Below, piece by piece: positions 17,468-25,689 of a DNA stretch of 64,000 nucleotides (position 1 is its first letter; every line of letters starts with the position of its first letter). The stretch covers positions 1 through 64,000 of the forward strand of contig CAYZED010000009.1 of the NCBI GenBank assembly GCA_964477445.1, in the 5' to 3' direction. A program made the translations under genes and the position numbers. The DNA comes from CAYZED01 sp964477445 (GTDB lineage Bacteria > Bacillota > Clostridia > Lutisporales > Lutisporaceae). The notes beneath the pieces were generated by a model. It had not been told where the DNA came from. It was given only the letters and a program-made list of their open reading frames with translations, and did not search any database.

Positions 17468-17690
17468 TCTTTTTCCTCCCAACATATATAGCATAGTCAG
17501 GGCATCTCAATTCGCATTGTCCACACTGTATACATTTTTCGATATCAATGACATCAATTTTTTCATTAATAAGAGTTAGAGTTTTCGTAGGACAAAATGC
17601 AACACAAATGCCACAGCCTTTACACCAATCTGGTTTAAGGATAAGCTTTTCGTAGTTAATTTCTCCATTTTCAAGCATAACTTTATCCAT
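17451..17690 (-). CDS. korD: 2-oxoacid:ferredoxin oxidoreductase, delta (2x 4Fe-4S ferredoxin) subunit
   Basis: 79 residues with two ferredoxin-type cluster motifs: CKGCGICVAFCP (23-34) and CIQCGQCELRCP (53-64), both with CxxCxxCxxxCP spacing. It passes electrons from the alpha/beta core to external ferredoxin. It is the first gene of the operon. Its own promoter with flanking inverted repeats is at 17756-17829, and a GGAGG site precedes the ATG. Confidence 0.92.
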   Translation of the reverse strand: MDKVMLENGEINYEKLILKPDWCKGCGICVAFCPTKTLTLINEKIDVIDIEKCIQCGQCELRCPDYAIYVGRKKNEKKS

Positions 17691-17755
17691 TACAGTACCT
17701 CCAAGTTATTATAGGTAATTTTGCAACTAAAAATTCAAAATATTTAACTCCAAAT

Positions 17756-17829
17756 AATTACTGCAACATTTCCGTCATTTCAAAGTATATACCATATTCC
17801 TTCATGATGCAATATGAATTGCAGTAATT
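17756..17829 (-). promoter_or_regulatory. Promoter of the kor operon with overlapping palindromes
   Basis: On the minus strand TTGCAT (17807-17812) and TATACT (17784-17789) are 17 bp apart. The -35 lies inside a palindrome TGCAATATGAATTGCA (17808-17823). An 11-bp perfect inverted repeat, AATTACTGCAA (17756-17766) with TTGCAGTAATT (17819-17829), brackets the promoter and start site. This is what a two-site operator would look like; the regulator is unknown. Confidence 0.6.
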
Positions 17830-17907
17830 AATTTTATCAATTTACCAATCAAATTAGCTATCAAACCAGCAAAAAATCTGTAATCAATTCACTCTGATTA
17901 ATTTAAT

Positions 17908-18087
17908 CTAATCAGTCGATTTAGAGTCATAAATTGTCATGGTCATTCTATCGCCTATTTTTTTTAGTCCAAATATGTAGTCAGTATCTTTAAAAGATTT
18001 ATTCAAAAAATCAACAATCTCAAACATATCGTCTCGAGCCACAAATTCTTTTAGTGATTTCACTTTCATTTCTTCATTTTTTATCAT
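17908..18087 (-). CDS. Small DUF4264-like (YpmA family) protein
   Basis: A 59-residue reading frame with an AAGG site six bases before its ATG at 18087. The core FEIVDFLNKSFKDTDYIFGL and then MTMTIYD matches my memory of the Bacillus YpmA/DUF4264 family (VVDFLN...FGL...TIY). Function is unknown in the family. It starts 33 bp after the surE stop on the same strand, so it is probably cotranscribed with surE. Its stop is followed by an AT-rich inverted repeat (17893-17914), which may help to end the transcript. Confidence 0.7.
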   Translation of the reverse strand: MIKNEEMKVKSLKEFVARDDMFEIVDFLNKSFKDTDYIFGLKKIGDRMTMTIYDSKSTD

Positions 18088-18120
18088 AGAACACCTTCCT
18101 TATACTTTGTTACTAATCAC

Positions 18121-18885
18121 TTATAGTTCTAATGATTCTAATATCTTTTTTGTTTTTATATCTGTACTAAATAAATTTATAGGAGTTATCGAAATAAACC
18201 CATTTCTGATAGCAAATACATCCGAACCTTCTTTTAGTTTTAAAGAATTATCTAAATCGCCAGCCATCCAATAATACTCTCGACCTCTTGGATCGATTCT
18301 TTTTTCAAAATTCTTAATATATTTCTTATCACCTAATGTAGTAACCATAATTTTCATTTTATTATCTTCATCTTTTACTTCTGGTATGTTTATGTTCATT
18401 ACAATTTCGCTTGTGAAAGCTTTGTTATTAATAATAATAGATATTAAGCTTACTGCCTCAGAACATGCAATATCAATATTAATAAAATCTTTACCAGAAT
18501 AAGAAGCTGCAAAAGACTTAATCCCATATAGAGATCCCTCTACTGCAGCGGAAACAGTTCCTGAATAAAGAACATCTTGTCCTAAATTTTCACCATTATT
18601 TATACCTGAAATTACGAGATCGGGTATAAAATTCAATAGATAATCTATTCCTAACTTGACACAATCAGCTGGCGTTCCATTTACCCACCAGGCATCTTTT
18701 GCATAAGGAAAATCAGTTATTTTTTTTGTTCTTAGTGGTTTATGCATTGTTATAGCATGACTTACTGCACTCTGTTCTCTTTCTGGGGCAATAACATATA
18801 CTTCCCCGATGGAAGAAAGTGCTTTTGATAATGCTTTAAGTCCTTCTGATTCAAATCCGTCATCATTTGTAAGTAAAATTTTCAT
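18121..18885 (-). CDS. surE: 5'/3'-nucleotidase SurE
   Basis: 254 residues. The metal-binding LLTNDDGFESEGL opens the protein (NDD at about 7-9), AVSHAITMHKPLR follows, and the third metal ligand lies in ISGINNGENLG. SurE hydrolyses nucleoside monophosphates and acts in stress and stationary phase. A GC-rich, possibly structured leader lies upstream (about 18903-18960). The small DUF4264-like gene follows. Confidence 0.93.
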   Translation of the reverse strand: MKILLTNDDGFESEGLKALSKALSSIGEVYVIAPEREQSAVSHAITMHKPLRTKKITDFPYAKDAWWVNGTPADCVKLGIDYLLNFIPDLVISGINNGENLGQDVLYSGTVSAAVEGSLYGIKSFAASYSGKDFINIDIACSEAVSLISIIINNKAFTSEIVMNINIPEVKDEDNKMKIMVTTLGDKKYIKNFEKRIDPRGREYYWMAGDLDNSLKLKEGSDVFAIRNGFISITPINLFSTDIKTKKILESLEL

Positions 18886-18965
18886 TTTTTCACGTCCTTT
18901 AGATTATATGCGGCTTCGCCACTTTTCCCGCTAAGGAACCCTATTAGTCCATCGGCAGGTCTTTG

Positions 18966-18999
18966 AAAAAAGCCATGGAAATACATCATTCCCATGGCT
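18966..18999 (-). terminator. Terminator after the carboxyltransferase gene
   Basis: On the minus strand AGCCATGG (18992-18999) and CCATGGCT (18971-18978) form an 8-bp stem followed by TTTTT. It is 17 bp after the stop of the carboxyltransferase gene. Confidence 0.8.
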
Positions 19000-19015
19000 C
19001 AATAATAATTATAAT

Positions 19016-20413
19016 TTATACTGGATATGTTTTATCTTCATTGTTAACCAAATTAGAATCTATACCATATTTTCTGGCAGCTCTATCTTTGAAGAATTTT
19101 ACAGCTACTTGTGGGAAAAGTGCATAAGAGAGAACATCTTCCTCTTGTTCATAGTATTCTTTCATTTCATTTTTTACGGATTCAAGCATCGGTTCAAGAA
19201 GATCTGCTGGTCTGCATGTAATAACTTCTTCGTCTCCTATTATTTTTTGTTTTATTTCTTCAGAAATAGGAACGCTGGACTTTCCATATTTGCCTCTAAC
19301 GTATTCTTTAATTTCATTAGGTATAATCTTATATCGCTCTCCTGAAACCACATTAAATACTGCTTGAGTTCCAACAAATTGACTGGAAGGTGTAACAAGT
19401 GGCGGGAAACCTAGGTCAGCTCTAACTCTTGGTACTTCCATAAGAACTTCTTGATATTTATCAGCTGCATTCTGAGTTTCCAACTGTGACATAAGATTTG
19501 ATAGCATTCCACCAGGCACTTGATATGATAAAACATTCGTATCAACATCATATACTCTAGGATTTAAAATTCCACTTTTTATATATTTTTCTTTAATCAC
19601 TTTAAAGTGATTTGCTATTTCACAGAGTAAATCAAGATCAAGTCCTGTATCATACTCTGTACCCTTAAAAGTCGCAACCATAGGCTCTGTGGCTGGCTGT
19701 GATGTGCCCATTCCAAATGGTGACATAGCAGTATCAATAATGTCTACGCCTGCTTCAGCGGCTTTCAAATATGTCATACAAGTCATTCCGCTTGTATAAT
19801 GAGTGTGAAGCTGTATCGGAATTTTTATATTTTCTTTAAGAGCTTTTATTAAATCATATCCCATATAAGGTGTAAGAATACCTGACATATCTTTTATGCA
19901 AAGTGAGTCAGCACCCATATCTTCAACTTGTTTGGCTAATTTAACATAGAGATCAATGTTATGTATTGGACTAATAGTGTACACTACTGTACCTTGAGCA
20001 TGTCCGCCGTATTTTTTGGTAGCTTTAATAGCAGTCTCAATATTTCTGAGATCATTCAAAGCATCAAAAACTCTAATTATATCTATACCATTTTTTATTG
20101 AAAGTCTAACAAATTCATCAACAACATCATCAGCGTAATTTTTATAACCAAGTATGTTTTGACCTCTCAAAAGCATCTGTAATTTAGTATTCTTAACTAC
20201 AGAACGTATCTTTCTAAGTCTTTCCCATGGGTCTTCGTCCAAATATCTCAGACACGAATCAAAAGTGGCGCCTCCCCACATTTCTAATGAATGATAACCA
20301 ACTTGATCTAATTTTTCTAGAATCGGAAGCATTTCATCTGTTCTCATTCTAGTTGCAATTAATGACTGATGTCCATCTCTTAAGACGGTTTCAGTGATTT
20401 TTATTTTACCCAT
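19016..20413 (-). CDS. Carboxyltransferase subunit (OadA / PycB / transcarboxylase 5S type)
   Basis: 465 residues from the ATG at 20413, preceded by GGAGGG; a longer frame opens further upstream but lacks a ribosome site. The HMGL-like TIM barrel starts TETVLRDGHQSLIATRMRTD and includes the metal site IQLHTHYTSGMTCMTYLKA with MSPFGMGTSQPATE. A conserved C-terminal PYC/OADA domain follows. It transfers a carboxyl group between biotin and pyruvate/oxaloacetate. It has no biotinyl domain of its own, and no biotin-carrier or beta-subunit gene is adjacent, so its partner subunits are encoded elsewhere. Confidence 0.87.
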   Translation of the reverse strand: MGKIKITETVLRDGHQSLIATRMRTDEMLPILEKLDQVGYHSLEMWGGATFDSCLRYLDEDPWERLRKIRSVVKNTKLQMLLRGQNILGYKNYADDVVDEFVRLSIKNGIDIIRVFDALNDLRNIETAIKATKKYGGHAQGTVVYTISPIHNIDLYVKLAKQVEDMGADSLCIKDMSGILTPYMGYDLIKALKENIKIPIQLHTHYTSGMTCMTYLKAAEAGVDIIDTAMSPFGMGTSQPATEPMVATFKGTEYDTGLDLDLLCEIANHFKVIKEKYIKSGILNPRVYDVDTNVLSYQVPGGMLSNLMSQLETQNAADKYQEVLMEVPRVRADLGFPPLVTPSSQFVGTQAVFNVVSGERYKIIPNEIKEYVRGKYGKSSVPISEEIKQKIIGDEEVITCRPADLLEPMLESVKNEMKEYYEQEEDVLSYALFPQVAVKFFKDRAARKYGIDSNLVNNEDKTYPV

Positions 20414-20568
20414 TTTTCCCTCCAAAAATTTATACGATTTTGATATAATTCTATAATAATAACTTGGTAGTGTCAAAGCAATTTTGAACAATTAGTTGCG
20501 TTCTAATTTTTTTTTGCAAGTTTAATTGCATTTTATTAAAACAATCTACTTCTTTTTTTAAATTTATA

Positions 20569-20641
20569 CAAAACAAGTCTTCTTGCTCTTCTTTTACAAA
20601 ATAAATCTTCTTACTTATCTTTTACTGAATAAATCTTCTTG
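20569..20641. repeat. Three imperfect ~26-bp direct repeats at the scpB 3' end
   Basis: On the minus strand AAGAAGATTTATTCAGTAAA at the end of scpB is repeated as AAGAAGATTTATTTTGTAAA just after the stop codon, and a third diverged copy AAGAAGACTTGTTTTGTA follows. This looks like slippage duplication of the last scpB codons. Confidence 0.6.
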
Positions 20642-21187
20642 TTCAAAATCTTCTAATTCGTCGATATCATTTTTCGAAAACATATTTACAGGTGGTAGCT
20701 CACTAATGGATTTAAGGCCAAATAATCTTAAAAAATTATTTGTAGTACTATAAAGAATCGGTCTACCAGGACCCTCTGCTCTTCCGGATTCAATAATTAA
20801 ATCTTTTTCAACAAGTTTAGCTATACAAGTATCACATTTTACGCCTCGTATACTTTCTATCTCAGATCTTGTAACTGGCTGTTTATAGGCGACTACAGCT
20901 AATGCTTCAAGAGCGGCTTGAGATAATCCCTGTTTCGTATTTGGTTTAACATGTTTTTCGATATATGAAAATAAATCTGGCCTTGTTGAGAATTGATATG
21001 AACCATTGACTTCAATTATTACAATTCCTCGCTTTTCGTCATTAAATATATCTATCATTTGGTTCATTATTTTTTTTACTGTATTTTCATCGATTTCAAG
21101 TACATTAGAAACATCTCTAACTGAAAGAGGTTCACCTGAAACAAAAAGAAGTGCTTCAATTACTGCTCTTATTTCTTTTAACTCCAT
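20615..21187 (-). CDS. scpB: Segregation and condensation protein B
   Basis: 190 residues with two winged-helix domains; LSQAALEALAVVAYKQPVTR and IESIRGVKCD are typical ScpB sequence. It dimerises and binds ScpA in the Smc condensin complex that compacts and segregates the chromosome. It sits 8 bp after scpA, the usual scpA-scpB order. Repeats of its last codons extend past the stop. Confidence 0.94.
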   Translation of the reverse strand: MELKEIRAVIEALLFVSGEPLSVRDVSNVLEIDENTVKKIMNQMIDIFNDEKRGIVIIEVNGSYQFSTRPDLFSYIEKHVKPNTKQGLSQAALEALAVVAYKQPVTRSEIESIRGVKCDTCIAKLVEKDLIIESGRAEGPGRPILYSTTNNFLRLFGLKSISELPPVNMFSKNDIDELEDFEQEDLFSKR

Positions 21188-21195
21188 GGTTCCTC

Positions 21196-21921
21196 CTACC
21201 CTAAATATTCAAGTTTAATTCTATCAAATGTGTTTTCTTGAATTACATGAATTTTTTTTCGCTTCATCATTTCCAGCATTGCTAAAAAAGTTACTACAAT
21301 TTCGTATTTGTTTTCGCATTCCTCAAAAATCTCATCAAAAAATATTTTTCTATTTCTCATAAGGAAACTTTCAAGAAATCTCAATTGTTCTTCAACTGTG
21401 GATCTGTCTCTTCGTATTTCTTTAACTGCATTATATTTTTTCTTCTTATTTAGTTTCGTAAGAATTCGCGATACACCTTCCATGAGAATAGATAGTTCCA
21501 TCTCTTTTAATGGATCCTTAGAAAGTATATAGTTTTCGAAGGGCTCCGCTTCTTTGAAGAAAGCTTTTTCATATATAGCAAAACGATCTTTTAAATCTTC
21601 TGAAGCTAACTTGTACTGTTTGTATTCAATCAATCTTCTTACAAGCTCTTCCCTTGGATCAATATCTTCCTCATCAGAATTCTTCTTTTTATGTACTGGT
21701 AACAACATTTTTGATTTGATTTCTATAAGAGTCGCTGCCATAAGTAAAAATTCACTCACAGTTTCCATATTCAATTCTTTGAATTCATTTATTATATTTA
21801 TATATTGATCCGTTATTTCTGAAATAGGAATATCATAAATATCAACTTCAGCCTTTTCGATAAGGTGTAGAAGCAAATCCATTGGACCTGCAAATGTTTC
21901 TAACTTAATCTGGACTGACAT
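21196..21921 (-). CDS. scpA: Segregation and condensation protein A
   Basis: 241 residues, the kleisin of the Smc-ScpAB complex. The N-terminal FAGPMDLLLHLIEKAEVDIYD motif binds the Smc neck and the C-terminal winged helix binds the Smc head. The charged linker (about 75-180) is typical. It starts one base after the trpS stop region and overlaps nothing, so it is in the trpS-scpA-scpB run. Confidence 0.94.
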   Translation of the reverse strand: MSVQIKLETFAGPMDLLLHLIEKAEVDIYDIPISEITDQYINIINEFKELNMETVSEFLLMAATLIEIKSKMLLPVHKKKNSDEEDIDPREELVRRLIEYKQYKLASEDLKDRFAIYEKAFFKEAEPFENYILSKDPLKEMELSILMEGVSRILTKLNKKKKYNAVKEIRRDRSTVEEQLRFLESFLMRNRKIFFDEIFEECENKYEIVVTFLAMLEMMKRKKIHVIQENTFDRIKLEYLG

Positions 21922-21922
21922 T

Positions 21923-22912
21923 TTACCAGAGCCTCGGCATTTTCATTTTTTCTCGTACAATTTCCATTGTAATAGCTGCTTCTTTAGATACCTTTTTTGT
22001 ACCTTCATGAATAATTTCCTTTAAGCTACTTTTGTCCTCAATCAATTTACAGCGTTTTTCGTAAATTGGTGCCATAAATTCATTTACTTTTTTCGCTAGA
22101 TTTCTCTTGCATGCAACACAACCAATTTTTCCAGCTTCACACGTTTCAAATATTTCTTGTGTTTCACTAATATTGAAAATTTTGTGCATTCCATATACTG
22201 AACAAGAATTAGGATGGCCTGGGTCATCTTTTTTGATTTTTAATGTATCAGTAATCATTTGCATGATTTTTCCATTAATGATTTCTGGTGAATCTGACAA
22301 AGAAATTGAGTTATCGTAACTCTTGCTCATTTTTCTTCCATCTGTACCAGTTAGAAGCTTAATTTGATTCATTCTTGCTTGTGGCTCTGGGAAAACATTT
22401 CCGTAAATATGGTTAAATCGCCTCGCAATTTCTCTTGATAATTCTAAATGTGGTATCTGATCCTCTCCAACCGGAACGACTTCAGCTCGAACAACAAGTA
22501 TATCTGCTGCTTGTAAATTCGGATATCCCAAAAAGCCGTAAGTAGCTATATTCTTTGTATCTAAATTATTAAGTTGGTCTTTATATGTTGGATTTCGCTC
22601 TAACCAAGAAAGTGGAACTATCATGCTAAGAAGTAAGTGTAATTCTGCAATTTCTTTTATACCGGATTGTAAAAAAATCGTAGATTTATTGGGATCTATT
22701 CCTGCACTAATCCAATCTGCTGCAATTTCAAGAGAGTTATTTTCAAGATCCTTAGTATCTTCATATCCAGTAGTTAAAGCATGCCAGTCGACTATTGAAA
22801 AATAGCTCTCATATTCGTGCTGAAGCCTTACCCAGTTCTCTAATGCACCGAAATAGTTGCCTAAATGCAAGCTACCAGTCGGTCGCATACCACTCATAAT
22901 TCTTTTTTTCAT
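21923..22912 (-). CDS. trpS: Tryptophanyl-tRNA synthetase
   Basis: 329 residues, normal for bacterial TrpRS. Class I signatures are PTGSLHLGNYFGAL (the HIGH-type motif) near the N-terminus and GRKMSKSYDNS (KMSKS) near 196. A CEAGKIGCVACKR segment gives several Cys in the C-terminal half, seen in some TrpRS. It charges tRNA-Trp. It lies between pdp and scpA with very short gaps, so it is in the same run. Confidence 0.95.
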   Translation of the reverse strand: MKKRIMSGMRPTGSLHLGNYFGALENWVRLQHEYESYFSIVDWHALTTGYEDTKDLENNSLEIAADWISAGIDPNKSTIFLQSGIKEIAELHLLLSMIVPLSWLERNPTYKDQLNNLDTKNIATYGFLGYPNLQAADILVVRAEVVPVGEDQIPHLELSREIARRFNHIYGNVFPEPQARMNQIKLLTGTDGRKMSKSYDNSISLSDSPEIINGKIMQMITDTLKIKKDDPGHPNSCSVYGMHKIFNISETQEIFETCEAGKIGCVACKRNLAKKVNEFMAPIYEKRCKLIEDKSSLKEIIHEGTKKVSKEAAITMEIVREKMKMPRLW

Positions 22913-22917
22913 TAACT

Positions 22918-24264
22918 CTATTCCTCCGAAAGATATTTTGGTGCTCTATTTGTACCATTTTCATCAATTTTGCCAAATATAATAGGTCTTTTTTCTACTT
23001 CCATTTTTGTGAAATGATATGCATCATGAATTTTATGACTGCACTCAATAGATTTACTTAAGTCGTTTAAATGCATATAGGCTAAAACATCACCTTTTAA
23101 GACCTCTTCGCCTACTTTCTTATTTAATACTATACCGACAGAAAAATCAATGGTTGATTCTTTAGTTTCACGTCCTGCACCCAAAACTAAAGCTGCTAAA
23201 CCAAGGGATTCAGCATTAATATACTTAATGTATCCAGATTGATCTGATCTAACTTCAACAATATATTTTGCTCTTGGTAAAAGTTCAGTGCTTTTTATTT
23301 CATCTGAATTACCGCCTTGTGCGTCAACCATTTCCACTAATTTATTCAGTGCTTCGCCTGAAGCAATGCATCCTTTTAAAATTTCTATTGCTTCTTCGTA
23401 TGTTTTTGCTTTCTCAGCCATTATTAGCATAGCTGCTCCAAGTTCAAGGGATAATTCAAATAAATCCTTAGGTCCATTTCCTTTAAGTGTTTCAATAGCT
23501 TCGATTAGCTCAAGTGAGTTTCCAATGGCATATCCCAGTGGTTCATTCATTTCTGTAATAAACGCTGTCACTTTTTTACCAAGACTCTCTCCAATATCGA
23601 CCATTTCCTTTGCGAGTCTAAATGAATCATCGGGAGTCTTCATGAATGCACCAGACCCAGTTTTTACATCAAGAACTATAGCGTCAGCGCCAGAAGCAAT
23701 TTTTTTGCTCATTATACTACCTGCAATAAGTGAAATGTTATCAACCGTGGCGGTCACGTCTCTTAAAGCATAAAGTTTTTTATCAGCAGGAGCCAAATTT
23801 TCTGTTTGTCCGATTATTGCAATTCCGATTTTGTTAACATTGTCAATAAAATCGTTTATATCCAAATTTACATTGAAGCCTGCAATGGATTCCAGCTTGT
23901 CTAAAGTTCCACCAGTGTGCCCAAGCCCTCTTCCACTCATTTTAGCGACTTTTACGCCTGCTGAAGCAACTAGTGGTGCAAGAACTAAAGTTGTTTTATC
24001 ACCAACACCACCAGTACTGTGTTTATCAACTTTAATACCTTCAATAGCTGAAAGATCCAAAGTGTTTCCTGATTTAACCATACACATAGTTAAATCAGCT
24101 GTTTCTCTTCTATTCATTCCTTTAAAATATATTGCCATTAATAAAGCTGATGCTTGATAATCTGGTATAGCCCCATTAGTATAACCATTAATAAAATATT
24201 CAATCTCTTTGGTAGATAATTCTTGGCCATTTCTTTTTTTAAAAATGATATCATACATTCTCAT
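22918..24264 (-). CDS. pdp: Pyrimidine-nucleoside phosphorylase
   Basis: 448 residues. The family signature SGRGLGHTGGTLDKLESI (about 109-126) and the N-terminal phosphate-binding KVDKHSTGGVGDKTTL are intact. It splits uridine or thymidine with phosphate to the base and (deoxy)ribose-1-phosphate. It follows the purine nucleoside phosphorylase by 19 bp, forming a nucleoside salvage pair. Confidence 0.94.
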   Translation of the reverse strand: MRMYDIIFKKRNGQELSTKEIEYFINGYTNGAIPDYQASALLMAIYFKGMNRRETADLTMCMVKSGNTLDLSAIEGIKVDKHSTGGVGDKTTLVLAPLVASAGVKVAKMSGRGLGHTGGTLDKLESIAGFNVNLDINDFIDNVNKIGIAIIGQTENLAPADKKLYALRDVTATVDNISLIAGSIMSKKIASGADAIVLDVKTGSGAFMKTPDDSFRLAKEMVDIGESLGKKVTAFITEMNEPLGYAIGNSLELIEAIETLKGNGPKDLFELSLELGAAMLIMAEKAKTYEEAIEILKGCIASGEALNKLVEMVDAQGGNSDEIKSTELLPRAKYIVEVRSDQSGYIKYINAESLGLAALVLGAGRETKESTIDFSVGIVLNKKVGEEVLKGDVLAYMHLNDLSKSIECSHKIHDAYHFTKMEVEKRPIIFGKIDENGTNRAPKYLSEE

Positions 24265-24283
24265 ATAAACTACCCTCCGAAAA

Positions 24284-25114
24284 CTAAATTTTTTCGATAA
24301 TACCTTTAACTAAGGTTAAAAAATCGTGTCTAACTCTTTCGGCTGTTTCCATTACTTCTTCATGATTCAAAGGTTGATCCAATATTCCTGCTGCCATATT
24401 AGTTATGCAAGAAATCCCAAGAACTTTTATTCCGCAATGGTTTGCTACTGTTACTTCTGGAACAGTGCTCATTCCAACTGCGTCAGCGCCAAGTAATCTT
24501 AATGCTCGAATTTCGGCAGGTGTTTCATAACACGGGCCTGTCATTTGATAATAAATGCCCTCTTCTATCTTAATATTATTCTCAAGAGCGATCAGTTTCG
24601 CAAGTTTAATTAATTCTTTGGAATAGGCTTCTGACATATCAGGGAATCTTCTTCCGAATTCATTGATATTTGCTCCTATCAATGCGTTGTTACCTGTAAA
24701 ATTAATGTGATCTTTTATAATCATTAATGAGCCTTTATCAAAATTCGTATTTATTCCACCAGCGGCATTAGTTACAAGAAGTTTCCTGATTCCTAGTAAA
24801 TTCATAACATGAACAGGAAAGACAACTTCATTAAGCGAATATCCTTCATAATAATGAAATCTTCCATTCATCGCGAGGACTTTCTTGCCATTCAATTCGC
24901 CAAATACTAGACACCCAGCATGCCCTTCAACAGTTGAAATTGGGAAGTTCGGAATATCTTTATAGTCTATTTTAACAGGATTTTTTATCTCATCTGCTAA
25001 AACACCTAACCCAGAGCCAAGAATTAGACCGACTTCAGGAGTGGAATCGATTTTACTTTTTATGAACTCGAAACTTTCATGAATTTTTTTTAGTCTAACG
25101 TTTGAACCGCTCAT
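24284..25114 (-). CDS. punA: Purine-nucleoside phosphorylase (trimeric type)
   Basis: 276 residues of the PNP/MTAP family. GLILGSGLGVLADEI, LVTNAAGGIN and YYQMTGPCYETPAEIR are the phosphate and nucleoside site motifs of the trimeric class. It releases hypoxanthine or guanine from their nucleosides. The start overlaps the NUDIX gene by 4 bases and pdp follows, so nucleoside breakdown and NUDIX hydrolysis are cotranscribed. Confidence 0.93.
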   Translation of the reverse strand: MSGSNVRLKKIHESFEFIKSKIDSTPEVGLILGSGLGVLADEIKNPVKIDYKDIPNFPISTVEGHAGCLVFGELNGKKVLAMNGRFHYYEGYSLNEVVFPVHVMNLLGIRKLLVTNAAGGINTNFDKGSLMIIKDHINFTGNNALIGANINEFGRRFPDMSEAYSKELIKLAKLIALENNIKIEEGIYYQMTGPCYETPAEIRALRLLGADAVGMSTVPEVTVANHCGIKVLGISCITNMAAGILDQPLNHEEVMETAERVRHDFLTLVKGIIEKI

Positions 25115-25689
25115 AACAAACCTCCTTCAATTTTTTTAACTCTATATAGTGATTCTCTCATAATTGCAATGATTGTTTTTGCGTCCTTGATTTCGCCGTT
25201 TAAAACCATTTTATAAGCATTAGAAAATGGTAGCTTAATAAAATCTAAATATTCGTCAAGATCTGGCTTGAAATTTCCATTTGAGTGAAACTTTGTTGCT
25301 TTATAAATATAAAGTTTTTCATCGAGAAAACCCGGTGATGGGTAAATCTCAAAAAGTTTGACTAGCTCTTCAGCAACATTTCCAGTTTCCTCTTCAAGTT
25401 CTCTTTTTGCACAAGTGTATGGGTCTTCTTCTTTTTCCAATTTTCCAGCGGGTATTTCCAATACGAACTCTTCATAAGCTTTTCGATACTGTCTTACTAG
25501 CATTATATTATCATCATTATCAATCGCTAAAATTCCAACGCCCCCATTATGTCTGGCAATTTCTCTATATGCTTCTCTTCCATTATCAAAAGTAACGGTT
25601 AGTTGTTCTACATTTATAATTTTCCCATTAAAAGCCACTTTAGATTTGATAGTTTTTTCTGAACTTGAGTTTTCGATGCTATTTTTCAT
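25111..25689 (-). CDS. NUDIX hydrolase, ADP-ribose pyrophosphatase type
   Basis: 192 residues from the ATG at 25689. The Nudix box reads GKLEKEEDPYTCAKRELEEE followed by TG, matching Gx5Ex7REUxEExGU. The context (ARHNGGVGILAIDN, VRQYRKAYEEFVLEIPAGK) is that of ADP-ribose pyrophosphatases. An open frame extends up to 25806, but that would overlap spo0A by 128 bases. I prefer 25689 (11-base overlap), with GAAGG upstream. A NUDIX gene next to spo0A is common in clostridia. Confidence 0.88.
   Translation of the reverse strand: MKNSIENSSSEKTIKSKVAFNGKIINVEQLTVTFDNGREAYREIARHNGGVGILAIDNDDNIMLVRQYRKAYEEFVLEIPAGKLEKEEDPYTCAKRELEEETGNVAEELVKLFEIYPSPGFLDEKLYIYKATKFHSNGNFKPDLDEYLDFIKLPFSNAYKMVLNGEIKDAKTIIAIMRESLYRVKKIEGGLL

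Noticed and set aside
17467..17494. Longer korA starting at 17494
   Set aside because: It lacks a ribosome site and overlaps the ferredoxin subunit by 44 bases; 17467 has GGGAGG.
20413..20491. Longer carboxyltransferase starting at 20491
   Set aside because: The extra residues are not family-like; GGAGGG precedes the ATG at 20413.
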